Assembly: GCA_024280375.1 (NCBI GenBank)
Contig: JAJRQF010000035.1
Coordinates: 62,001-126,000 of the forward strand
Direction: 5' to 3'
From: Alphaproteobacteria bacterium
Lineage (GTDB): Bacteria; Pseudomonadota; Alphaproteobacteria; Rhizobiales; Rhizobiaceae
Length of the DNA: 64,000 nucleotides
Shown: positions 1 to 6,919 of the stretch, one piece after another
How the letters are laid out: every line of letters starts with the position of its first letter
Position numbering within the stretch: position 1 is the stretch's first letter
Made by a program: the position numbers and the translations under genes
Notes under the pieces: model-generated
Seen by the model: the letters and a program-made list of their open reading frames with translations, nothing else
The model's database searches: none
What the model was told of the DNA's origin: nothing

Positions 1-435
1 CAACATATTCAGCAAATTTCGTACGCCAGCAATATTTTGATTAATCTGTCCAACCAGATATGCGGATCGGGTTTTATGAAAATAGCTCAACCCCAGTCTG
101 ATTAAGTGATCAAACAAGCGGGTTTGGTAACGAGCGACAATATTATTGGCAATTTTATTGAGCTGGACATCTTGAATATAGGTGGCCGCCCCTTTTATTA
201 GGTAAACTGCAAAAACTGAGCCGGAAATAATATAGGCGGTTTTCAAATTATGATTGACGAACACGTCATCAACAAGGATTTGCATAATCCACGCACTGAA
301 TGCCGTTGTTGTTGCAACAATAATCAGGCAGACACCGGCAAGAATATATCCGGAGATATGTCCTTTTGCATTTTCTTTCGCAACACGGGAGATTATGGAG
401 AGAGTATCCGATGATCGAATGTATTTTTTTAGCAT
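1..435 (-). CDS. ABC transporter, MsbA-like exporter (N-terminal fragment, runs off the window)
   Basis: Translating the minus strand from the ATG at 433-435 gives an open frame to the window edge, so only the first 145 residues are seen. The sequence has a charged N-terminus, a hydrophobic segment at about residues 24-48, the acidic DDVF loop typical of the type IV exporter fold, a second hydrophobic segment at about 60-80, and the amphipathic stretch with YQTRLFDHL and LSYFHKTRSA that leads to transmembrane helix 3 of MsbA/lipid flippase-type half-transporters. The ATP-binding domain would lie outside. The family flips lipids or drugs across the inner membrane; the substrate cannot be told. 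It lies in tandem with glk on the same strand, about 110 bp downstream. Confidence 0.75.
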   Translation of the reverse strand, partial: MLKKYIRSSDTLSIISRVAKENAKGHISGYILAGVCLIIVATTTAFSAWIMQILVDDVFVNHNLKTAYIISGSVFAVYLIKGAATYIQDVQLNKIANNIVARYQTRLFDHLIRLGLSYFHKTRSAYLVGQINQNIAGVRNLLNML

Positions 436-548
436 GCGGCGCAAGTGTGGTGAATCCGGTTATTGGTATTGATCACATACATATATAGCGGCCTTAACCA
501 AAAATATCTATTGTGCATTTCACGCTTTAAATTGGTGAATGAGTATTT

Positions 549-1565
549 TCAAACGCGCCAATGGCGACCCTTTGTATCAATCCCAAAACTTGACTGATTT
601 CTTGCGAATGCAGCCAAGCCTGATAATGCGGCATTTTCATGAATAATCAAATAAGTGGGAATTGAGCGCATCAGATCGGAATGGGGATGCTTGTTTTCAA
701 ACTCAGAGCGAAATTGGCTTTCAGCCAGTATTGGCAAAATATGTTTCCCAATTCCGCCGGCGATATAAACGCCACCCCTCGCCAGGTAAGTTAATGCCAG
801 GTCACCCGCGACCCTGCCAAGATAGCGGCAAAATAGTTCTATAGTTTTAACCGCCAAATCATCCTTGGCTTTAAGAGCGGCCGCTGTAATCGCTTCGGGG
901 CTCGTTAGTTCCTGTTTGCGACCTCTTGCTAAAGAAACCGCATTGTAAATATTCACTATGCCTCGGCCGGAGATTATCTGTTCTGCTGATACTCGTCCTG
1001 AGCCGTTATCAAAATGTTGCCAGATGGAAAAGTCTTCCTTGCTTTGCGGCCCAGTACTCACATGCCCACCTTCACTTGGTACCGGTATCCAGGTGTTTTG
1101 GTTTGAAATTAGGCCGGAAACACCCAACCCGGTGCCTGGGCCAACAATAACTCTGTTGCTGTTATCGATTGGCTCGCCATTGCCTAGCTTGATTATATCT
1201 CCAGGTTTAAATGAAATTGTTGCCAACGCCTGAGCTTCAAAATCATTTAGCAGGGCGAGTTCTTCAATTTTCAATTTGTTCAGAAAACCGTCTGGTTTAA
1301 TTGTCCAGTTATGGTTTGTTAGATCAAGGCTTTGATTCTCAATGGGACCCGCTGCTGCAATTAAGGCCGCCTTCGGTTTAACTTCGGTCTTGTCCAGAAT
1401 TCCAGATTGGATTGCCTGTTCTATTGTTGGGTGATTAGCCGTGAGCAAGTTAGGGAATGAAATAGGCTCTGAAACACGATCCTTCAGGATTTGGAATCTT
1501 GCATTTGTGCCTCCTATATCTCCAATGAGGAGAGGAAAGGCGATTTGGGCGTCATCTGTGTTCAT
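549..1565 (-). CDS. glk: Glucokinase
   Basis: ATP-dependent phosphorylation of glucose to glucose-6-phosphate in the cytoplasm. The protein (338 residues) has the ATP-phosphate loop GDIGGTNARF at residues 15-24, the catalytic Asp in LLNDFEAQA, the second glycine-rich motif VGPGTGLGVSGL and the sugar-binding SEGGHVS motif, all in the order of the bacterial Glk (ROK-distant, hexokinase-like) family. I prefer the ATG at 1565: the frame extends to a TTG at 1601, but the 12 added residues are not family-like. It lies downstream of the thioesterase gene with about 110 bp between them, and upstream of the exporter. In this order glucose is mostly used by the Entner-Doudoroff route, which needs this enzyme. 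Confidence 0.93.
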   Translation of the reverse strand: MNTDDAQIAFPLLIGDIGGTNARFQILKDRVSEPISFPNLLTANHPTIEQAIQSGILDKTEVKPKAALIAAAGPIENQSLDLTNHNWTIKPDGFLNKLKIEELALLNDFEAQALATISFKPGDIIKLGNGEPIDNSNRVIVGPGTGLGVSGLISNQNTWIPVPSEGGHVSTGPQSKEDFSIWQHFDNGSGRVSAEQIISGRGIVNIYNAVSLARGRKQELTSPEAITAAALKAKDDLAVKTIELFCRYLGRVAGDLALTYLARGGVYIAGGIGKHILPILAESQFRSEFENKHPHSDLMRSIPTYLIIHENAALSGLAAFARNQSSFGIDTKGRHWRV

Positions 1566-1674
1566 GCTTTTATAAATTCGCCTGTCTATGCAAGTTGGCA
1601 ACCCATATTGTCGTAAATTATATTTAGCATAGTGTTAACCAAAGTCAGATTGAAGCATCATTCGTTGGTCGACT

Positions 1675-2112
1675 TTATAGATCGTGAGCCGTTTGAAATA
1701 AATTGAGATGGAAATCTTCAAGTGGTGTTGGCTTGCGCGATTCCCGATCAACCAAAACGTGGACAAACCTGCCAAGGGCACATGCAGCGCTTGCATCATT
1801 GCGAAAAAGGGCAATATCGTAAGTTACCGACGAGTTGCCAATTTTTTCAACCTTAATTCCTGCGTAGACAACATCCGGAAAAATAATTTCTCCAAAATAT
1901 GTGCAATTGGTTTCCACAACTAGAAAAATCTTTTTCCCTGAAGCCATATCAATCAGATTATTTTCCAAATACCAACCGTTTACAGCAGTATCAAAGTAGC
2001 TCAGATATTCCACATTATTAACGTGGCCATAGCTATCCACATCCATCCAGCGGGTAGGGATGGTTCTGAAAACTGGATACTCAGAGCGCGTTGGAACTTG
2101 TTTTGTGGTCAT
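1675..2112 (-). CDS. Acyl-CoA thioesterase of the 4HBT hotdog family
   Basis: A 145-residue single hotdog-fold protein. The motif DVDSYGHVNNVEYLSYFD near residues 25-42 carries the catalytic Asp and the HVNN turn of the 4-hydroxybenzoyl-CoA thioesterase/FadM-YbgC group, which hydrolyses acyl- or hydroxybenzoyl-CoA to free acid and CoA. Length is normal for the family. The ATG at 2110-2112 lies 14 bp downstream of the lysS stop, so the two genes are probably co-transcribed; the link to LysRS looks incidental. Substrate chain length cannot be told from sequence. Confidence 0.85.
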   Translation of the reverse strand: MTTKQVPTRSEYPVFRTIPTRWMDVDSYGHVNNVEYLSYFDTAVNGWYLENNLIDMASGKKIFLVVETNCTYFGEIIFPDVVYAGIKVEKIGNSSVTYDIALFRNDASAACALGRFVHVLVDRESRKPTPLEDFHLNLFQTAHDL

Positions 2113-2126
2113 GAACAGGCTCGGCC

Positions 2127-3740
2127 TTATGACGAATCTTCGGATAGTCTGCTTTTGATCAGCGTGATTGTCTCATCAATTCCATATAAAGCAACAAATG
2201 AGCCAAATCTTGGGCCCTGTGTTTGTCCCAGCAGCACTTGATACAGCGCCTGAAACCAGTCCCGCAGCTTTTCAAACCCGTGATCATTGCCAATGGCATA
2301 GACAATATCCTGAATGGCCCCACCATCCGTATTACGATCCAACGCTTCGAGTTTTGATTGAAGGTCAATCAAAGCGTTGCGTTCCTGCTCACTTGGCTCC
2401 CGGAATGATTTGGTTGGTTTGACAAAATCCTCATAATAGCGAATTGCATATTCAACCAGTTGATCAAGCTTCGGATTGGTCGATGATGATGTGTCTTTCA
2501 CATAGCGTGAAATAAAGCCCCACAGGACATCCTTGCTGCTGGCATTTGAAGCGCTTACCAAATTGAGCAACATGGAAAATGTAATTGGCGTTCCCTCGCT
2601 TGGCAATTTTCCTGAATGAATATGCCATACGGGGTTTTGCAACAATTGGGCCGGGTCTTGAGTTTGTGCGCCTTCCAAATGTTTGAAATAATCATCCACA
2701 TTTCGTGGGATAATATCAAAATACAGTTTCTTGGCGGTCTTAGGTTTTTGGTACATGAACAATGAAAGGCTTTCAGGCGATGCGTAGTTTAGCCAGTCTT
2801 CGATGCTCAGCCCATTGCCGATTGATTTGGATATTTTTTGCCCGTTTTCATCCAAAAATAATTCATAATTAAAGCCTTCGGGTGGTTTCTCTCCAAGCGC
2901 ACGGCAAATTTTGGAAGACAACTTTACAGAATCTATCAGATCCTTTCCAGCCATCTCATAATCGACGCCAAGAGCCGCCCATCGCATTGCCCAATCTGCT
3001 TTCCATTGACACTTAACTTTGCCACCTTTTACAGATGTTTCAACCAACTGATTATTGGCAGGGTCCCGATAAACAATAGTAGCATTCGCGACATTTCGTT
3101 CAATGATTGGAACCTGAAGAACTTGGCCTGTTTGATCTGATATTGGTAAAAATGGCGCATAGGTTTCGCGCCGCTCAGGGCCAAGTGTCGGCAGAATAAT
3201 AGCCATGATGTCATCATAAACATCCAGCATTCGAGTAAGCATGTCATCAAATCTGCCAGACTCGTAGTACTTGGTTGAGCTTGCGAATTCGTAGTCAAAT
3301 CCAAAGTCGTCAAGAAATTTGCATAACCGGGCATTGTTGTGATGCGCAAAGCTTTCATGTTCACCTGAAAATGGGTCAGGAACGCGAGTGAGCGGCAAGT
3401 TCAGATGTTTGGACAACATTTCCTGATTGGGGACATTGGTTGGAACTTTTCTAAATCCATCCATATCATCGGAAAAGCAGAGCAGTTTAGTTTGCACCTT
3501 GTTCTCTGTGAGAACCTGAAATGCATGCATTACCATCGAGGTTCTGGATACCTCACCAAATGTACCGATATGGGGTAAGCCAGAGGGGCCGTAGCCGGTT
3601 TGGAACAATACTTCCTCTGGAAACCCGGAATTTTTATAACGCGCAACAACCTTACGGGCCTCTTCAAACGGCCAAGCTTTGGCGTTTTCTGCCAGAGCAA
3701 CTAAATTTTCTACCTGGTTGGGAAGCTCATTTGCGTTCAT
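2127..3740 (-). CDS. lysK: Lysyl-tRNA synthetase, class I
   Basis: Charges tRNA-Lys with lysine. This 537-residue protein is of the class I type, found in archaea and a subset of bacteria including most alphaproteobacteria, and is unrelated to E. coli LysS. Class I signatures are visible: HIGT at residues 57-60 (HIGH motif) within [16 protein letters not shown], and KISKS at 302-306 (KMSKS loop). The acidic [13 protein letters not shown] stretch near residues 88-100 also fits the family. Length is as usual (about 520-550). The start is the ATG at 3738-3740, and divergent transcription from the TerB-like gene leaves a 158-bp promoter region. No class II LysRS was seen in the window. Confidence 0.95.
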   Translation of the reverse strand: MNANELPNQVENLVALAENAKAWPFEEARKVVARYKNSGFPEEVLFQTGYGPSGLPHIGTFGEVSRTSMVMHAFQVLTENKVQTKLLCFSDDMDGFRKVPTNVPNQEMLSKHLNLPLTRVPDPFSGEHESFAHHNNARLCKFLDDFGFDYEFASSTKYYESGRFDDMLTRMLDVYDDIMAIILPTLGPERRETYAPFLPISDQTGQVLQVPIIERNVANATIVYRDPANNQLVETSVKGGKVKCQWKADWAMRWAALGVDYEMAGKDLIDSVKLSSKICRALGEKPPEGFNYELFLDENGQKISKSIGNGLSIEDWLNYASPESLSLFMYQKPKTAKKLYFDIIPRNVDDYFKHLEGAQTQDPAQLLQNPVWHIHSGKLPSEGTPITFSMLLNLVSASNASSKDVLWGFISRYVKDTSSSTNPKLDQLVEYAIRYYEDFVKPTKSFREPSEQERNALIDLQSKLEALDRNTDGGAIQDIVYAIGNDHGFEKLRDWFQALYQVLLGQTQGPRFGSFVALYGIDETITLIKSRLSEDSS

Positions 3741-3898
3741 TTACATTATCCAATTAAAATTCATGGAATTAAGCGACTATTGTTTTACCAATTTCGGATA
3801 ATTTTGAAATTATTCATAGTTTTTTGAGGATGTGTTGTACAATCCTCCTGAAGGTCCTACTTTCCAAATCTGATAAAACATTACAAGAGGTAATTTGT

Positions 3899-4306
3899 AT
3901 GTCCACCATACCGGTTCACGATTCACTCATTTATATCATGGTGACCATGTCTATGGTTGATCGAAAAATGAGCAATCTGGAATTATCCCGCATCGGTGAT
4001 ATCATTAAATCGCTGCCTGTATTTGCCAAGTTTGATGAGAACCGGTTAACGGAAGTCTCCAAGACTTGCGGAGAAATTTTGCAGAATGAGGAAAATTTGA
4101 GCACCATCCTCAACATTGCTGCAGAGCTGCCGGAGAATCTGTACGAGACGGCTTATGCTTTGGCAGTTGAAGTTGCTGCCGCTGATTTGCATGTTGAGCA
4201 GGAAGAACTAAGGTTCTTGCAGTTGCTTCGCAATAAGCTTGAGCTGGACAAGCTTGTGACCGCCGCTCTTGAAAGAGGCGCTCGCGCTCGTCACCAGTCC
4301 GGATGA
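3899..4306 (+). CDS. TerB-like (tellurite resistance protein B family) protein
   Basis: A 135-residue, largely helical, acidic protein. The opening SLIYIMVTMSMVDRKMSNLELSRIGDII and the later AYALAVEVAAADLHVEQEELRFLQLLRNKLELD are the paired acidic helices (xDxxxxxxE) of the TerB/DjlA-N fold, which is thought to bind divalent metal. I chose the ATG at 3899, preceded by AAGAGG at good distance, over the in-frame ATG at 3824 whose 25 extra residues do not look like the family. It is transcribed away from lysK and converges with the solute-binding protein gene 18 bp later. The role is unknown; many alphaproteobacteria have such stand-alone TerB proteins with no tellurite operon. Confidence 0.8.
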   Translation: MSTIPVHDSLIYIMVTMSMVDRKMSNLELSRIGDIIKSLPVFAKFDENRLTEVSKTCGEILQNEENLSTILNIAAELPENLYETAYALAVEVAAADLHVEQEELRFLQLLRNKLELDKLVTAALERGARARHQSG

Positions 4307-4324
4307 AATTGATGGGTCCTGACC

Positions 4325-5212
4325 CTAGAACAAGCTTACAGGAAAATATCGCAAGTAAAGCTCTGACAAAATACCTTTGTCATTGATTGCTTTAAGCGCA
4401 AAATTCAACGTATTTAAGAGTTCTTTATTTTCGACGTTCACTGCGATCGCTAATCCGTGGCCAAAGTAATTGTTTGACAAATAGGGCCCCCCAACAAATT
4501 TACAGCAATTATTGGATTGTTTCGAATGCAGCCAAAATGAGCCCTGTAACGCATTTGACAGCAGGACCTCTATCTCTTTATTGATCAAAGCAGAGTATGC
4601 TAATTTTTGGTCTGCAAATATTAGCAGTTTCGATTTTTTGAAATTTGAAATGAGAAATGCCTCATGCGAAGTGCCTTCAACAACTCCAATAGTTTTGCCG
4701 CTTAGACTTCGAAAAAGCGGCTCCCTGATAATGTTGGTTTTTCGACCTATAAATCTGGCGGGTAAGGTAAGATAGCTCCTAGTATACCGGTATTTTTTTC
4801 TCGATGTTTGATCAATTGCCAGCCCGGAAATCAGTACAGAATTCTTATCTTGTTTCATGGCAGCTTCATGTTCCTGCCATGGAAGTGCCTGAATTTGGCA
4901 CGCGCTCAATATTCCCAATTCAGCACAAATGGCACGGGCTAAGTCTAAGTGAAATCCAGTAATCTGTTTCTCGCCTCCAATGAAACTGAAAGGTGGAAAG
5001 TCTGTTGTTGTTATGAAATTAATATTTGCTGATTTTGTCGTGATTGGCTTAGTAAACCGCTCATTTGGGTCCCAATTATTAGGAATCGCAATTTCTTCCG
5101 AAAATGCCATTTTAGTGACTAGAATGAGAAACAACACGGCGTATGCAAGAGTTAAATTGAGTAAAATTACAGCGGTTGTTCTCATAACATGAGAATTTTC
5201 CAATGTAGTCAT
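4325..5212 (-). CDS. Extracellular solute-binding protein, family 3 (amino-acid type), orphan
   Basis: A 295-residue precursor. After an N-terminal hydrophobic stretch (about residues 10-38, a Sec signal or anchor ending near MAFSEE) comes the SBP_bac_3 pattern: FITTTDFPPFSFIGGEKQITGFHLDLARAICAEL, followed by the SGLAIDQTSRKKYRYTRSYL block and GVVEGTSHE. Proteins of this fold bind amino acids or small organic acids in the periplasm for an ABC transporter, or act as sensors. No permease or ATPase gene is next to it. It is divergent from luxR over 125 bp, so the two promoters may influence one another. An alternative start is the ATG at 5185, just before the hydrophobic core. Confidence 0.8.
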   Translation of the reverse strand: MTTLENSHVMRTTAVILLNLTLAYAVLFLILVTKMAFSEEIAIPNNWDPNERFTKPITTKSANINFITTTDFPPFSFIGGEKQITGFHLDLARAICAELGILSACQIQALPWQEHEAAMKQDKNSVLISGLAIDQTSRKKYRYTRSYLTLPARFIGRKTNIIREPLFRSLSGKTIGVVEGTSHEAFLISNFKKSKLLIFADQKLAYSALINKEIEVLLSNALQGSFWLHSKQSNNCCKFVGGPYLSNNYFGHGLAIAVNVENKELLNTLNFALKAINDKGILSELYLRYFPVSLF

Positions 5213-5337
5213 GATTTAGAGCCTCATTAATATTTGTAAGTGTTGTGAAGTTATTTTATCAGGCATATGTTCGGGTTTTGTTACTTGCGTGATATTGTAT
5301 ATTAATGTTAGGTTTATTTTTTGTTTGAGGGACGAAA

Positions 5338-6111
5338 ATGGACAATTCAGTAAATAGATTATTACATCATTTATTAGATGAGTTACAAAATATTTCTCAA
5401 AGTGGTGATACGCCGCCTAACAAGGTGAATTCCGATCAATATCTACTTGATTCGATTTTGTCCTGTTACGGACTTGAGAACCTAGCCTACATTACGACAG
5501 ATCCTTTCTCACTGGAAAGTCGAGACCCAATTTACAAGGTTACATATTCGTCTGAATGGCAGGAATTTTATCTTCGTACTGATGCAGAAAATCATGACCC
5601 CGCAGTAATTTACGGTTTGCGCGAAATCGTACCTTTTGAATGGCGAAATGTAGAGTTATACGACCCCGCACAGTTAGCATTTTTAAATGTAGCGAGCGAT
5701 TTTGGGTTGGGGGAAAATGGGTTCAGCATTCCAATCAGAGATCGATTTGGTGCCCGGGCACTTGTATCCATGACAATTAGCCTCAATGATCAGAAATGGG
5801 AAAAATATTCACGCCGTTACCGCAGCGAACTGGTAAATATTGCCTATCTGTTACATGAAAGATTTTCTCCAAAATGCAATTCTTCTATTGAAGAGAAATA
5901 TATTGGGGAAGATTTAACAGCCAGAGAGATAGAATCTTTGCAATGGACAGCATTGGGAAAAACCTCTGAGGAAACTGCTATTATTCTCGGCTTATCAAAG
6001 CGCTCAGTAAACTTCCATGTAAACAATGCAAAATTGAAGCTGGATACCGTTACCAGATCTCATGCGGTCGCCCGTGCTTCTGCTCTTGGGCTAATTCTTC
6101 CCGTGCTCTAA
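5338..6111 (+). CDS. LuxR-family quorum-sensing transcriptional regulator
   Basis: A 257-residue regulator with an N-terminal autoinducer-binding domain and a C-terminal GerE-type helix-turn-helix. The pocket residues conserved in AHL receptors are all present: W74, Y78, D87-P88, W102 and G128. The DNA-binding domain starts at LTAREIESLQWTALGKTSEE and ends with the recognition helix SKRSVNFHVNNAKLKL (about residues 193-240). It should therefore bind an acyl-homoserine lactone and then a lux box; one is present just downstream before luxI. The start ATG follows GAGGGACGAAA. The gene lies 84 bp before luxI on the same strand, the classic adjacent receptor/synthase pair, and is divergent from the solute-binding protein gene. 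Confidence 0.93.
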   Translation: MDNSVNRLLHHLLDELQNISQSGDTPPNKVNSDQYLLDSILSCYGLENLAYITTDPFSLESRDPIYKVTYSSEWQEFYLRTDAENHDPAVIYGLREIVPFEWRNVELYDPAQLAFLNVASDFGLGENGFSIPIRDRFGARALVSMTISLNDQKWEKYSRRYRSELVNIAYLLHERFSPKCNSSIEEKYIGEDLTAREIESLQWTALGKTSEETAIILGLSKRSVNFHVNNAKLKLDTVTRSHAVARASALGLILPVL

Positions 6112-6119
6112 TTAAGTCA

Positions 6120-6139
6120 ACCTGTTACTTATGACAGGT
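6120..6139 (+). promoter_or_regulatory. lux box upstream of luxI
   Basis: ACCTGTTACTTATGACAGGT is a 20-bp dyad with perfect 6-bp arms (ACCTGT / ACAGGT). Its outer arms are identical to those of the classical Vibrio fischeri lux box. It lies between luxR and luxI, 56 bp before the luxI start codon, where a LuxR dimer bound to AHL would activate luxI. Possible -10 elements follow at 6153-6158 (TAAATA) and 6165-6170 (GATAAT). Autoinduction of luxI is inferred. Confidence 0.88.
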
Positions 6140-6165
6140 ACAAATTCTCAATTAAATATGCACAG

Positions 6166-6194
6166 ATAATATCCTAAATTACGGAGGATATTAT
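6166..6194 (+). promoter_or_regulatory. Hairpin covering the luxI ribosome binding site
   Basis: ATAATATCCT (6166-6175) and AGGATATTAT (6185-6194) are perfect 10-bp inverted repeats around a 9-nt loop. The 3' arm includes part of the Shine-Dalgarno GGAGG (6183-6187) for the luxI ATG at 6196. If the transcript starts upstream of 6166 the leader can mask the ribosome site, as in RNA thermometers or translational switches. If it starts near 6176 only the 3' arm is transcribed and there is no hairpin. Confidence 0.6.
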
Positions 6195-6195
6195 T

Positions 6196-6840
6196 ATGAT
6201 TGTTACAATAAATGGAAATGAAAGATCACGTTATCCCGAACTTATTGATCAGATGCATGTGCTTCGAAAAGAAGTTTTTCATGAACGCTTAAAATGGGAC
6301 GTTGAGATTAAGGGCGATTGGGAAATCGATAAATTTGACGATTACGACCCTCTTTATCTCCTTTCGTTGGATGATGCAGGGTATGTAAGAGGTGCGCTGA
6401 GGCTTTTGCCGACAACCGGCCCAAATATGTTGCGCGACGTTTTTCATTGCCTTTTGCCTGCCGGTGAAATTATTGAATCACCTGTAATTTGGGAAAGCAG
6501 CCGATTTTGCGTAAGTTTGCGTGACCGTGATGGAAATCGGTCGTTGTCTAATCTGAACACGGCAACAGCCGAAATAATTGCCGCGATGGGAGAGGTCGGC
6601 GTGCTTGCGGGCCTGTCGAATATCGTTACCGTCTATGACCATTTTCTGAGACGAATAATTTCCCGTGCTGGCTGCGATGAGACGCTGGTTGGCGGGCCGG
6701 TTGATATAGGTGGTGTGAAAACCTACGCCGGAATGTTCAAGGTTGATGAGTATGACCTTGAACAGTTTAAGCTGAGATGGGGCCTTGAAGGTGATTTAAT
6801 CAATCATCAGGAGCCTCGCGTCATAGGCGCGGCTGCTTAA
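6196..6840 (+). CDS. Acyl-homoserine-lactone synthase (LuxI family)
   Basis: A 214-residue autoinducer synthase that joins S-adenosylmethionine and an acyl-ACP (or acyl-CoA) into an N-acyl-homoserine lactone. All the invariant LuxI residues are present at near-canonical positions: R24, F28, W34, D45, D48, R69, E100 and R103, in the blocks LRKEVFHERLKW, DKFDDYDPLYLL, GALRLLPT and WESSRFCV. The ATG follows a strong GGAGG. The acyl chain cannot be predicted from sequence. The gene follows luxR and a lux box and is followed by a terminator-like hairpin and a GT2 glycosyltransferase in the same direction. Confidence 0.95.
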   Translation: MIVTINGNERSRYPELIDQMHVLRKEVFHERLKWDVEIKGDWEIDKFDDYDPLYLLSLDDAGYVRGALRLLPTTGPNMLRDVFHCLLPAGEIIESPVIWESSRFCVSLRDRDGNRSLSNLNTATAEIIAAMGEVGVLAGLSNIVTVYDHFLRRIISRAGCDETLVGGPVDIGGVKTYAGMFKVDEYDLEQFKLRWGLEGDLINHQEPRVIGAAA

Positions 6841-6847
6841 ACAATTT

Positions 6848-6881
6848 CCAACTGGCCCCTTGAGGCATCGGGGTCAGTTGG
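6848..6881 (+). terminator. Strong hairpin between luxI and the GT2 gene
   Basis: Arms CCAACTGGCCCC (6848-6859) and GGGGTCAGTTGG (6870-6881) pair over 12 bp (one G-T wobble) with a 10-nt loop. The following ATTTCTCCC has only a short T run, so this is an intrinsic terminator of moderate strength or an attenuator/processing stem rather than a classic one. Confidence 0.6.
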
Positions 6882-6919
6882 ATTTCTCCCAAGATTTCTG
6901 AACTGTAGAGATAACTCTA

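Noticed and set aside
254-472. 72-codon plus-strand ORF at the left edge
   Set aside because: It lies antisense to the ABC exporter frame, which has recognisable membrane-domain sequence and a good start at 435.
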